NCBI GenBank assembly: GCA_017893485.1
Contig: CM030366.1
Span: 182,036,594 to 182,100,593 of the forward strand
Source: Hemerocallis citrina
Taxonomy: Eukaryota > Streptophyta > Magnoliopsida > Asparagales > Asphodelaceae
Direction of reading: 5' to 3'
Length of the DNA stretch: 64,000 bases
Shown: one piece after another, positions 11,079-21,787 of the stretch
Position numbering within the stretch: position 1 is the first letter of the stretch
Layout of the letters: each line of letters starts with the position of its first letter
Made by a program: the position numbers and the translations under genes
Notes under the pieces: model-generated
What the model was told of the DNA's origin: nothing
Database searches by the model: none
What the model saw: the letters and a program-made list of their open reading frames with translations, nothing else

Positions 11079-12811
11079 CAACTACGAGCAGGTAAAGGAT
11101 CATGACTCAAGTTGGAAGTCGAGTTGGCAATAAGGTTAACTCTATCGTTCTCCCACCCCCTAATCTTATTAAGGAGCAACACGTTCCGATCAGTATCACC
11201 TACCGCAAGACCACAGGTTTTGGCTAGACTAAAAATCTCATTATCAGACATGAAATTAAAAATAGATGCTAGGAAGGAACGCGTACCTCCGTTGCTAGTC
11301 TTAGCGGATTTGACCACCGCAGCAATCTCAAGATAATCATCCAAGAACTCCTCAATAGTCCTCTTAGCCACTTTCTGTACTCTAAAACCTTTGTCGCAGT
11401 GAGCAGGAACAGGGGCAGTGGGTTGTGTGGGAGGGAAGGTGGAGGGAACAAAATCAGGAGACATATCCAGTGTATCATCATCAAACTCCTCTGAATCCAA
11501 AGACTCCTCTTGAGAATAGACAAAATCATCTTCGAGGTTTAGCCTCGCCTCTGGATCATCCTCCTCATTATGGCTGTCTAATACGGACACCCCAGAAGAA
11601 ATATCAGAAAATCCAGCATTATTGATGGGGCTTGTACAGTTGGGTTGGTTAATCTTACTTAAAAAAATAATGGGCATCCCCAAAAACAAATTTCCAATCT
11701 CCATATTAGGCCCTTCTTTAGGCCCATCAGAGCCCAAAAGACACCTTGGTGGACACGTAGGGGAGCCATGTGTCCCTGCTTCATTTATTAACCCCACTAA
11801 CGAGGTGTGGCACGTAGGCTCGTACCTCGATGGCACTCTTATCGAAGTGAGCGTGGTTGTTGAAGACGAAGTGCCCCTTTGCTTTGTTGAGACGATTTCA
11901 GATCTGGCTTTTTGTTTTTCCTGTTCCTCTTCCCTAACACTTCCTTTTATCTCTTTCGCCACCAAATCCTTGGTCGCTCCCCCATTCGTCTTCTTTCCCA
12001 ATATGGCAACCTCTTGCTGTCGCTCCTTACCCAACGTTCCAAAAATTACCATCTTGGTCGCTTGCTCCTATGGCTCTTCCCCAAAGCTTCCTCTTTTCTC
12101 GTTTGAAGCCAGCTCCTTGGCTTCGGACGAGCCCCCGTTCGTCTTCTTCCCCAAATTAGCCACTTTTTTCTGACGCTCCTTTCCCCAAGTTCCCAAAGAC
12201 TCCATCTTTTTTGCTTGCTTCTATGCCTCTTCCAAAAAGCTGCCTCTTTTCACATTTGTAGCCAGCTCCTTGGTTTCGAGCAATCTCCCATTCGTCTTCT
12301 TCCCCAAATTAGCACCCTTGTGCAGACGCTCCTTTCCAAAAGTCTCCATCTTTTTGCCTTTTGGTGAGCAGCTTTGACGCTCCCCTCGAGGCACATCCTC
12401 CGTAGCTGGTAGGGGCTGATTTCCTCTTTGAGCTTTCTGTTGGATGGGAATTCCAACATTAAGTACTGGGTCTGCACAACTTGCCTTTTTTAGGTGAGGA
12501 ACCTGTTCCACCAAGTGCAAACCCTCTTGACTATTGGGTTTTCCGCTGGTTTCTAGGCTTTGATCGCCGTTGAGCGGCAGAGTTCTTTGGGGTTCTGGGT
12601 TTGCCGTCGCCTGCCCTTGGCGCCCCTCCACCCCTCTAGCAACCTTTATGACTTCTCGGTGTGCACGCTCAATCTCGTGTGCTCCGTCCAAAGCCAGGTC
12701 CCACTCCGACGAGACCACCTGCTTGTAAGAGTGCCCATCTCTGAGGGCTGAGCCAGGGGATGAGAGTGCCAGGGGCTCCTCCTTCTCTGGTTTGTCTTTC
12801 TTATCCAGCAC
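11078..12811 (-). pseudogene. LINE A ORF1, C-terminal half
   Basis: Two open pieces, 12811-12221 and 12052-11078, are rich in Lys, Glu, Ser and Pro, with a strongly acidic stretch around 11440-11580. No catalytic motif is visible; it is the low-complexity spacer typical of plant LINE ORF1. Its Lys/Gly motifs recur several times (around 12000, 12150 and 12300), which suggests internal tandem duplication. The stop TGA at 11080-11078 overlaps the ATG of ORF2. Confidence 0.65.
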
Positions 12812-12815
12812 AAAC

Positions 12816-13969
12816 CTAATAAGGTATGACTCCTAAAATGAAAAAAAAAACTTTTGCGAATCTGGGCATTAGAGTGATATTAAGGCTTCGGATTAAGATC
12901 CTAGCGGATACAATCTCCGACCGTCGCACCGTCTTCTTGTCTATGTCTTCGATGGTACCAAACTCCGAGATGATCTCTTGCAGAGCTTCTTTTTTCCAAA
13001 AATGTAAAGGTATATTGTGGATCCATATCCAAAAGCATTCCCCTTGTGGTAACTCAGCTCCGAATCTAGGCGACCACGGGAAGAATTCCATCTTGAAGTG
13101 TCCAAAATCCACTATACCCATGGCCGTAACCTCAATCATCTTCTCTGGCGATGGGAATGATACCAGGAATTGGAGGTAGCACATCTTCTTTGCAACCCAA
13201 TCCCTGTGAGCTCTCATTGACCATTTTGTGTTTAGTGCTTGGAGCAAATGGTTCTCCGATGGGCACCATGCAGACACTTTTGCAATGGCACACCATTGGC
13301 AGAGCCACTTCTCTTCACTTTTGATAGTTTCTAGACTGTTTGTAAGGCGTATGAGTGTTGGGTTGTCTGGCGACCTGCCTCTTCTCACCGGTCGGTCATC
13401 GTCGTTGTTGGATGCCTTAATGTTTGTACAAACATAAGACATATGTCCCCATTTCATACACTTTAAGCACCGAATATCTTTAGTACACTCCTGCCGATAA
13501 AGCCCCAAATCACCGCAGTTGAAGCATGGCACTGGTTTGTGTTTCCCTTTTCTCTGCTTCTTTCTTATTTCTGGTTGGTTTAAGGGGGAGATGCTGTGTC
13601 CTTTCTTCGATTTACTTTTGATTTCAGTCCACTTCTCCTCCTCTCTGATGTCCTTACTCCACTCTGGTGTTCCGTCCAAACTAGCCCCGTTCTGTGGACC
13701 CCTTCCCTGGGCCCTATCGACGATGGGTTTAATTGGAGGTTGAAATACCTCTGCCTGTGGTGGGGATGATTGGGGAGGGTTGAAAGTGGATTATTTTGTC
13801 GTGTGGGAGATTGGTAGGGTATGATGATCTGGGTTTTTTTGTGGTGGGGGAGGTTGGGGAAGTAAGTGTGAAGAATGTTTGGCATTGAGGTTGTAACTGG
13901 ATGCCATGATTGTATTGTTGTTTGGAGGAGGATGTTGGCCCTTGTGCCAGGAGTAGTGCTGGGAGGCAT
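12816..13969 (-). pseudogene. LINE A ORF1, N-terminal half (DUF4283-like region and CCHC knuckles)
   Basis: The clearest frame runs from 13679 to 12816. It has two retroviral-type zinc knuckles around residues 52-88 (CFNCGDLGLYRQEC, then CLKCMKWGHMSYVC; the first lacks the standard His) and a following segment of about 130 residues like the nucleic-acid-binding region found in plant LINE ORF1 proteins (aromatic and Gly-Glu-Cys-Phe-Trp-Ile-Trp motif). The His/Pro/Asn-rich N-terminal extension at 13969-13680 lies in another frame, so at least one frameshift separates them. ORF1 proteins package the LINE RNA in the cytoplasm. The frame breaks again near 12816. Confidence 0.75.
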
Positions 13970-14792
13970 GGTAGTGATCTTGGGTTTTACCTTTCAACTA
14001 AGCATGCGTGTGATGATGTTGCTGATGACTTCTCTGCCTATAGTGGTGACGATGGTCCGTGGGGGGGATTCTGCTACGCTCAAATGAGCCAGTAGGAGGA
14101 CCCTCTCTATGGGCCCGTCCACTGGGGGGCGGGTGTGCGGGGGTGATGATGACTACTCTTATGCCCATACCGACGCTGATGTGCGCTTCAGTGTGCACGC
14201 TTGGGGATTGTGGATGTCTGAGCCTCCTATCTTCCAAGCTGCTATAGTTGAGGGGGGGGGGGTACTATGTGAGGCATTGGTAGGGCATCGTTGGCATTGT
14301 GTGTTGATGCCGAAGGTAGGGAGGGGGGATGGGGATCACTTTTGGGTTGCCAGAGGTTGGGGGAACGGGTTGCTGGAGATCTAGCATGGGTGGCTCGTGG
14401 CATACCCTCTCATTGGGTCCGCACCCACTCATTTCCAACTCCAACAGCATTACGAAGCTGTTGTTGCTGCTCATAGTGCACTACTGTAGCTTAGTGAAAT
14501 GAAGGCAGTTGTGAAGGTGGAAGGAAGAAGGATGGGTTGATGATTCTGGCAGTAGGTTGGTTTTTCACTTTGTAAATTACTGATGAGTTCTTTTGGTTTT
14601 GTAGGTGGTTTAGAGTGTTGGGAGATAGAAGAAGGAAAGCATGAAGATTAAGAAGAATTTGCAGCTCAGAGAGAGGAGGAAAGGAGAGGTGAAGCTCCGG
14701 TGATGGGGTTCAGGTGGGAGGGGGAGGGAGAGGGAGAGGGAGCCATTTTAGTGATTTGGTTCGTTGTTGTTGTTACTTGGTTTGGTGGTTGT
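13970..14792 (-). other. LINE A 5' leader, GC-rich, no gene
   Basis: Sequence upstream of ORF1 in the LINE's sense, with purine/pyrimidine strand asymmetry, a 9-G run at 14253-14262 and a GGGAGA microrepeat at 14719-14742. Open frames here on both strands are consequences of composition. It would hold the internal promoter. Confidence 0.45.
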
Positions 14793-15188
14793 TGATAGAG
14801 AGCTAACTTTACTAATGACCCACTTTCAACAAATATTTAGCCAAACGACCCACTTTTACAAAATATTATAACTAACTAACCCTATTAATATAATAACCGA
14901 AAAACAAAATTTTCTATATAACCCTACTTTAGAAATTATAAACTATAATATATCTTATCCTTATAAAAGCTGAAAAATTCACAGAAAACAAAGAAACTAA
15001 AATTAAAAAGTCACTCAAAATTTAAGATTAGATACATTGATAAAAGATTAACAGAAATGAAGCATATTGCTAGTAAAGAATTTATTAGAATACTTGTTAC
15101 TAACAAGAAAAGTAACTAATAAACTACCTAAAGAAGTACAAAAAAAGATAGTATACAGAGTATTAGATTACAGAAACGAAGAAGCAAG

Positions 15189-16405
15189 TTGGTATTACCA
15201 ACAACTACTAGCATACAAAATAATAGACTAAGTATGGCTAATGAAGCAGTTGCATTAAATCCTAACATAACCCAAAAAATTTATATGATAAACATACAAG
15301 AGTTGGAAGAATATTACAATGGTCTTGAAATTATAGGAGACATAAGAAAAGATTTAAAAATCATAAATAAAAATATAAAAGAATTAGGTAGATATATAAC
15401 TGACTACCCAGAAAAAGAATTAGGCATAACAGAAGAAGGTATGAAGGAGTTAGAAGTAATAACAAAACTTAACATAAATATTTTGGAAATAGAAGATTTA
15501 ATGGTAAATCATAATCCAGTAGAAGTAGAAGAAGCCTTGAAAAATCTTGACATAACAAATGAAGAAGTAAAAATGGACCAAGATAAGATTATAGCAAAAC
15601 CTTCAGAAATTCCGAATGACATGTACCTAATCTTAAGGCCACCACCTAACAAAAAACCTTACCAATTACCATGGAAATGGCAAAACACAAAAGAAAAAAT
15701 GCAGCTAGGAAGAGACAAAGAAAAGGAAACCCCAAAATATGAACCTACAGAACACTACGAAAAAGGAATAGCAGGAAATGGAGAATGGCTAGACCTAGAT
15801 TGCGTAAAAGACGTAGATAGGACGATTGAAGAATGGGTAAAGTCCTCACTGATAGTAGGATTTAGGCAAAATCTTAAAGGAAACGCATTTGAGAAATTTA
15901 TAGAAGCCACCTTTATAGGTGTAGTAGCAAAATAGTGGAATGGATTAAAGGAAGAAGAAAGAAATACTATAAGAAAATCAAGACCTATTGATGATAGAGA
16001 AACTGAAGAAACCTCAGCACAACGAACCTTAGGTCTAAAAAAAATAATTACAAATTACGAGATAGCAATAAGAACATAATTCAGTGTATACGGTAAAGGA
16101 GAAAAACACACTATATACAAAAAGAATCAAGCAAGATGGAGACTAAGAAACTTAGAAATATGCGACATGTGTTATTTTGAAAACTATGCTTGTGAATTTC
16201 TAGAATATTTTCAAGATAGATATTACACAAAGAAGAAAGGAGTCCAATCCTGGATTCATTCTTTCTAAAACTATCTGATCTATGGAGTATAAACATATAT
16301 AGTACACGCATAGGTGAGAAAGTAAAACCATAAGTAGACACTTTAGGCTATAGAACGCAATTCGTAAAAGATTATAGGGACAAAGTATGCCAAGATGCTA
16401 GAGCA
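15189..16405 (+). pseudogene. Caulimovirid coat protein, N-terminal and core part
   Basis: An open segment of 248 codons (15189-15935) begins at ATG 15189 or 15234. It is rich in Lys, Glu, Ile and Asn, with an acidic coiled-coil-like first half. The second half has the caulimovirid capsid pattern around 15820-15935, where an amphipathic helix leads to a small aromatic motif cut by TAG at 15933. Similarity continues past the stop to about 16405 with several further stops, including a Cys-rich stretch near 16160-16240. It would form the icosahedral capsid around the viral DNA. This copy cannot make it. Confidence 0.65.
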
Positions 16406-16409
16406 AAAT

Positions 16410-16499
16410 CGTTTCATTCTGTGCCCGCTTATGAAAGGTCAAGCCGATACCATAGGTATTGCCATGCGAAGGGCTTTACTTGGAGAAATAGAAAGAACA
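16410..16499 (+). other. rpoA: Plastid rpoA fragment inserted in the viral coat-protein region
   Basis: The plus-frame translation of 16410-16493 gives about 28 residues ([15 protein letters not shown], then [12 protein letters not shown]) that match the N-terminal region of the plastid RNA polymerase alpha subunit almost exactly. No viral or LINE protein has this motif. It is a short nuclear plastid insertion (about 85-90 bp) joined on both sides to AT-rich viral sequence, probably filler DNA captured during double-strand break repair. Similar coat-protein motifs ending in Asp-Ala-Arg occur just before (16388-16402) and after (16535-16550) the insert, as if two overlapping viral pieces were joined through it. 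It is not a gene. Confidence 0.8.
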
Positions 16500-17006
16500 A
16501 TGAAATATTATAGAACATATAAACAAAAAATTTGTTGTGAAGATGCAAGACCGAATCATTGGGGATGCAATAATAACTATAATTATACAAAGAAGAATAA
16601 TTACAAATTCCAAAAATATAAACCAAAATATAGAAAAACTTTTAAGAGATATACAAAACCCTATAAAAAATACTTTAGAAGAATGAATAAAAATAAACAG
16701 TATACGAAAGACCCTAAGAAATGTAATTGCTACATATGTGGAGAGGTTGGAAATATATCACCAAATTTTCCTAAAAGAATGAAAAAAGAAAATGTCAAAT
16801 ACGTAGAAGAAATTGAAGAAATGAATAACATAAATTATGAATCCATAGAATATGATGAAGAATGGTCAGAAATAAGTGAATATGAAGAAATAATGGTAAT
16901 GGAAGAAGATAGTGGAAGTAGTGAAGGTGAAACAGAAGAATGTAAAATAAAATATGATGACAGAAATAACAGAAATAGGAGAACCTTCAGAAAGAAAAAA
17001 AAATAA
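16500..17006 (+). pseudogene. Caulimovirid coat-protein C-terminus with zinc knuckle
   Basis: This segment is open to 17006. A very basic, Tyr/Lys/Arg-rich stretch (16560-16720) precedes a zinc knuckle at 16725-16780 of the form C-x2-C-x4-H-x4-C, in which His has become Asn and the last Cys has become Phe. An acidic Glu/Ser-rich tail follows (16800-16950). This is the nucleic-acid-binding end of the capsid protein. The open frame also includes the plastid insert upstream, so any ATG in the insert is accidental. Its end overlaps the movement-protein frame by 53 bases. Confidence 0.75.
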
Positions 17007-17916
17007 TGAAGAAGTAAGAGAAAGAATGTACTTCGACATACAAAAATACAATAAAATAAGAGCGACCAAATTAGATATAAATCCAAAAGAAAATTTTAAA
17101 CTACCAATATTCGAAAGGAAAAAAAGTACCATCATAATAGATAGGAATAATGACCAACCTATAGACATTGAACAAGCACATGGAAAAACAATAATCTCAT
17201 TAATAACCGAAAGAATAATAAGACAAGAGATAAAAAAAAAAAAAAAAACCAGAAAAACATTAAGACACATATATTTAGGAGCTGTACAAATAATAATAAA
17301 AGCCTATTTTAAGGAAGGGATAAATACACCCCTCGAAATATACCTAATGGATGATAGGATAATATCAAGTACACGAGATGCCTTAATAGAAATAGTACAT
17401 GAAAACCTAATGTACCAAAAGATAAAATTTACAATAAAACCTAATTTCTCTATAAGCATGGCAGAAGAAAATAAAGACAAAAGTCTAGTCATGTATCATA
17501 GATTATCAGGAATAGAAATGATAGAAAAAAAAAGCAAATTTATGAGTATACAAATAAGAAATATTTATGCTTTCACTAGCAAGCACGAAGTAAAAAATAG
17601 AAATACAGATAATTTTAAAATAGAGCCGCTATTCAGTGAAATTATAAGATACAAACCAGTTAGAGAAAACCCTGAAATGACTCTACCAAATTATATAGAA
17701 TTCGACTTTAATAAAGCAAAAGAAACTGCAAAAGGAAAAGCACCACAGATAATGTTCAGAAAGAGATCACTATCAATAATAAATAAACAACAAACATTGG
17801 AATTAATACCAATAATAAATACATTAGAACACCAAAACAATAACCAATTTAAAAAAGAAATAGAATATTATGCCAATGGGAAATGGAATAAAGAAATAGC
17901 CTTAGTAGATACATGA
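16954..17916 (+). pseudogene. Caulimovirid movement protein (30K superfamily), fused to the first protease-like domain
   Basis: 320 codons are open. The first 60 residues are linker. Residues about 60-230 show the caulimovirid movement-protein pattern, with a strand of the type LGAVQIIIKAYF followed by a Gly and an Asp-Asp-Arg turn (17275-17360) near the core of the 30K fold. The C-terminal part (from about 17840) leads without a stop into an aspartic-protease-like strand and ends at TGA 17914-17916, inside the D-T-x-A motif where the family has Gly. Movement proteins modify plasmodesmata for cell-to-cell spread. Long internal A-runs (17232-17246) are likely indel sites. Confidence 0.7.
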
Positions 17917-18235
17917 GCTACTAATTCACATATTAAACAAACAAATATAAAAATAACTGAATTAATAACATTAGAAAACCCATTATACTACCTAGACTAT
18001 TACAATAATAGACATCCAATTGTACATAAAATTGTACTACCACTAATGATAAATGGTAAAAGAAAATGTTATTACACTTACACGTAGACCCAGAACACCA
18101 TGTTAATGAAATGTTATTAGGAACCTGACTTCCTTACATCAGTACAACCTTACTCAATTCAAGAAGAAAAAATCACAATAACAGTAAACAATGAAAGTAT
18201 GGTAATAAATATAATATTGGATAAATGAATCTATT
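17866..18235 (+). pseudogene. First retropepsin-like domain (in frame with movement protein)
   Basis: The frame of the movement protein gives a retropepsin-like active-site strand at 17896-17930 (Ala-Leu-Val-Asp-Thr, then TGA in place of the catalytic-loop Gly, then Ala-Thr-Asn-Ser). About 65 residues later come hydrophobic strands and a Leu-Leu-Gly turn (18107-18120), the second hallmark of the fold, again beside a stop. It is separate from the better-preserved domain at 18255. It may be a second protease or a non-catalytic relative used as a binding module. Confidence 0.55.
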
Positions 18236-18254
18236 AAGAGCAACAAAAAATACA

Positions 18255-18695
18255 TTATACATACTAACAAAATTTGTTTACGAAGGATACAAATCAAGAA
18301 ACTACCATAGTCTAATAGACACTGGAGCAAGCACTAGCCTATGCCGCGAAAATATACTACCAAAATGGAAATAAGATGGATATAATAAAAAAGCAATAAC
18401 TAGGTTAACTGGATAAACTATCATACTTGACAAGTATCAACAAAATGTTAATGTACAAATAAGAAGTTACATACTAAAGATACCCATAATATACCAGTTT
18501 GATGATATGAATAATGATGTACTCTTAGGAAATGATTTTTTCCAACAAAACTATCCCATAACCATATCACATAAATCAGTCGTATTTACAACACCTTGCC
18601 AACACCAAGCAATAGCAATTAGAATAACCCAATCTTATTCCAGAACTGACCTGCCACACATCAAAATTTCTTCAACCCAGCGTGGTGAATACTAA
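18255..18695 (+). pseudogene. Second retropepsin domain (aspartic protease)
   Basis: The intact active-site motif Leu-Ile-Asp-Thr-Gly-Ala-Ser lies at 18312-18332. In the same frame, after stops near 18373 and 18415, a Leu-Leu-Gly-Asn-Asp-Phe flap/turn motif lies at about 18522-18540, giving a domain of roughly 110 residues. This is the expected position of the polyprotein protease, directly before the reverse transcriptase, which continues in a different frame from 18682. It would cleave the viral polyprotein. It is inactivated by stops. Confidence 0.75.
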
Positions 18696-20103
18696 TATTT
18701 ACCAAACAAAATTAGAATACAACAAGTTCAAGAAACAATTAGAAGATCTGTGCAGAGAAGACCCTTTGGCAAAATGGAACTTAAGTAAACCCACAGCACA
18801 TATAGAGTTAATAGATAAGAACAAAATAATAAAAATTAAACCTATAAGACATACTCCAACAGATCTAGAAGAGTTCAAAATACATATAAAAGAATTAATG
18901 GAAAATAATTACATAAGAAAATCACAAAGTCCACATTCATCACCAGCATTCATAGTAAGAAAGTATTCAGAAGAAAAAGAGGTAAATCTCGAATGGTAGT
19001 AAATTATAAGGAACTAAATAAAAATACTAAGAGGTTTGGATACCCACTACCAGACATACAAATACTACTTAACACAGTAAGAACAATAAAAATATATTCG
19101 AAATTTGATTATAAATCAGGATTTTATCATGTAAAACTAACAGAAGATTCAAAACCTTTAACAGCATTTAGCACACCTCAGGGATTTTATGAATGGAATG
19201 TATTACCATTCGGTTATAAAAACAGACTATGAATATTTCAAGAATATATAAATAAAATTTTTGAAAAATACAACAATTTCATATTAGTATATGTAGATGA
19301 TATTCTAATAGGATCCGAAAATGAGGAACAACATAAAGAACATCTACTAAAATTCATAGAAATAGTGAAAAATGCAGGTATTATACTATCAAAAAGGAAA
19401 ATTGAATTATTCAAACTGGGATAGAATTTTTCGGAACAAAATTATCACATGAAGGAATAGAATTACAACTACATATAGCAGAAAAATTAAAGACATTTCC
19501 TAATGTCCTAAAAGAAAAAAGAGAAGTACATTCTATAATAGGGTTACTAAATCAAACAAGAGGCTACATACCAAATTTATCAACAAAAACAAATTGGTTA
19601 CAACAAAAACTGAAAAAGTTTAAGAAATGGGAATGGACCCGAGAGGATGAAGAGAAACTTAAAATATTAAAACAGCAAACTTCAGAATTACATAAACTAA
19701 GATTACCTGTTAAAAAATGTTCATGGATAATAAAAACAGATGCGTGTGAAAATAATTGGGGAGCAGTATTAAAATTCATTGAAATAGGTGAAGAAGAAGA
19801 AAGACTAGCCAGCTATACTAGTGGATCATTCACACAGACCCAACAAAATTACCACATAAATGAAAAAGAACTACTAAAATTCTTAAAAGCTGTAAAAAAG
19901 TTTGAGTTATTCATTATACATACAAAATTCACAGTAAGAACAGACAATACACAAGTAAAGAGTTGGATTAACAAAATAATAGACCCAACTATAGCAAATA
20001 AAAGGTTGATAAGATGGCAAATGGAGTTAGCACATTACGACTTCTCAATAGAAAATATAAAAGGAAAAGATAACATCCTAGCAGATTTCTTATCAAGAAG
20101 CTA
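18682..20103 (+). pseudogene. Caulimovirid reverse transcriptase and RNase H
   Basis: The RT N-terminal fingers are at 18682-18999, the palm with an FDYKSGFYHV-type catalytic Asp at 18993-19232, and the catalytic YVDD at 19290-19301. A frameshift lies near 19420. RNase H follows, with an Asp-containing IIKTDA strand at about 19727-19745, a conserved Glu in NEKELL at 19858-19876, an RTDN strand at 19937-19950, and a GKDN...LADFLSR end at about 20065-20103. Together these would copy pregenomic RNA into DNA. Stops at 18997 and 19230 and the frameshift make this copy dead. There is no integrase domain, which separates it from gypsy pol. Confidence 0.9.
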
Positions 20104-20278
20104 ACAATTTCATTTTTACAGGATGGAACATAGAGTCCAGCATATAGAATAGGATATAGTCTACCTAAAGGAGATTGTAGAGAAAATAAAAGGAGCATTT
20201 AATCAATTACAATTACAAATATGCGGGCTCCAAAGTCTGTTCTACCAGCATGTAGGTCAGCATATAACCACAGAAAAT

Positions 20279-20970
20279 ATGATGGACAATACTAGCGAGA
20301 AAATGAACGAGATAGGCGAACCTACTCATTCCTTAAAAGAGGATGCACTTACATCCTCAAATAAGACTACATACAAGGAGACACTTCTTACTGAGAAAGC
20401 TCCTATCAAAGTATCAAAGAAAGTATTATTTTTACAATATATTCAAAAACTATGCCAAGTAACAGAGGTGAACCAGTTCATCAAAACCATATCACAACAA
20501 CATATGAATAAGGCCATCATCCTACCAGAAGCTAATCCAAGAACAACCAGGGCATTGTTCGAAAGAGGACTTATTCATTGCATCTATCTTCTAGAGAATG
20601 TGAGAAACTAGTTAACTTACCAAGAGAAATTTACAAAGCAGCCAAGAGTTATTTTGGCCTCACAAAGGCCCCAAAAATATATGTCAGAATGTATTCAACT
20701 ATCCCTGAATATCTTGAAGACAACGAAGAGCTCCCAGCAGAACACGTTATAAAAATAGGGATGACCACCCAGGTGATCTATGGAGCATCAAATATTGTAC
20801 CACACAAAACTGAAAATTTTGAAAAATTAATCCCAGAAAGAAGGGCCATGGGCTTCAGGAACATGTACTGTGAGTTAAAGGATATAAACCTAAGAGACAG
20901 CAACATATGGATCTATGACAGCCCAGATCCAAAAAAAATAATAATGTATAGTATAGCAAAAATAAAATAG
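20279..20970 (+). pseudogene. P4-like viral ORF (possible translational transactivator), frameshifted
   Basis: Two overlapping open pieces, 20279-20611 and 20578-20970, join near 20580 by a single frame change to give about 230 residues. The first part is Thr/Ser/Lys-rich; the second is globular, with Leu-Pro-Arg-Glu-Ile, Tyr-Val-Arg-Met-Tyr and an acidic Glu-Leu-Pro-Ala-Glu motif. It lies directly after RNase H and before the promoter, where cavemo- and solendoviruses carry P4. I recognise the position rather than a sequence motif. A transactivator would allow translation of later ORFs on polycistronic RNA. Confidence 0.4.
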
Positions 20971-21166
20971 CCACAAGATAAGCATGAGCTGTTTGACAGC
21001 TGGTACCATATACTATCCACAGGAACAATGACAATGACAGAAGAGACAACTGGATACTACTGTAGCTTGATGAAGACAGAACATCAACACAAATATGGAG
21101 CATGTGAACATGTCTGCCAGGAAGAATCTCTTTTCTAGAGTAGTCCACAAGGTAATTATTAAAGAC

Positions 21167-21330
21167 TGATGTAAGCAGCAATTATTTGACTTGTGATGTA
21201 AGCAATGACGTATGTAAGCCGATCCCTTGGTCTATAAAAGGGTAGGCTGAGTAAGGTAGAGGGCAGACTATCCAGATCCCCCATGTAAGCTTGTAAGAAA
21301 AGTCTGTAAGGAGATCAAGAGCAATAAAAT
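21167..21330 (+). promoter_or_regulatory. Viral promoter and polyadenylation signal
   Basis: TATAAAAG lies at 21233-21240, preceded by two copies of TGATGTAAGCA (21167-21177, 21194-21204) and a TGACGTATG as-1-like element (21206-21214), as in pararetroviral 35S-type promoters. AATAAA at 21323-21328 lies about 60 bases past the expected start site, giving the short terminal redundancy needed for reverse transcription. It points toward the DUS gene 1.7-1.8 kb downstream. Confidence 0.75.
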
Positions 21331-21787
21331 TATCTTTCTATGAATTCCTCTACAAGATCTTTTACTAAATAAGGTATGAGCAACTAATTTTTCTTATTTG
21401 GGGAGAGTTTTGTAAGGCGCTGCCGCAAGGATCTTATAAAAAGAATCATTTGTAATCTTCTAAAGTTAGACTATACACCTAGTAGCAGGAAACGAGCTAG
21501 GTTGTAGTTGCATGTATCGAAGTGCTATTAGTTGTTCCAGACGTATCTCTCGGATCAAGCTCTTTTGAGAGCATAGTAATCCTAAAATGGGAGGAACGTA
21601 AAAGGAGCACTGAAATCGGGATGCATACCAGAGGTATTTTATCCACTAGTAGTAACTGGTACAGAGCAGCTCAAAGAGGTTTAACTTGGTCGAAAGTATG
21701 ATGGGCCGTTTTGTTTTGACTTTTAGAGTATCCTTAGAAATCTCTCTCTACTCTTGATTTTATAATTATTGTTGTTCAATAGAACTA

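Larger units (their letters stand above)
7305..14785 (-). mobile_element. Near full-length L1-type LINE (LINE A), decayed
   Basis: In minus orientation the order is a GC-rich 5' untranslated part (~14785-13970), ORF1 with two CCHC knuckles, ORF2 with endonuclease, reverse transcriptase and the C-terminal zinc-binding region, then a 3' UTR ending in an A tail (T-run 7305-7312 on the plus strand). About 7.5 kb is close to full length for plant L1 elements. Both ORFs have frameshifts and stops, and the RT catalytic motif is altered, so it cannot move itself. Its 5' end abuts the endogenous virus at ~14,790; I could not identify target-site duplications. Confidence 0.85.

Noticed and set aside
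13998..14476. Several short open frames on both strands upstream of LINE A ORF1
   Set aside because: GC-rich leader composition, mutual overlap, no motif.
16395..16500. Start of a genuine viral or plastid gene at ATG 16395
   Set aside because: The ATG lies just before a fragment covering only about 28 codons of rpoA, which then runs into viral sequence; a junction, not a gene start.
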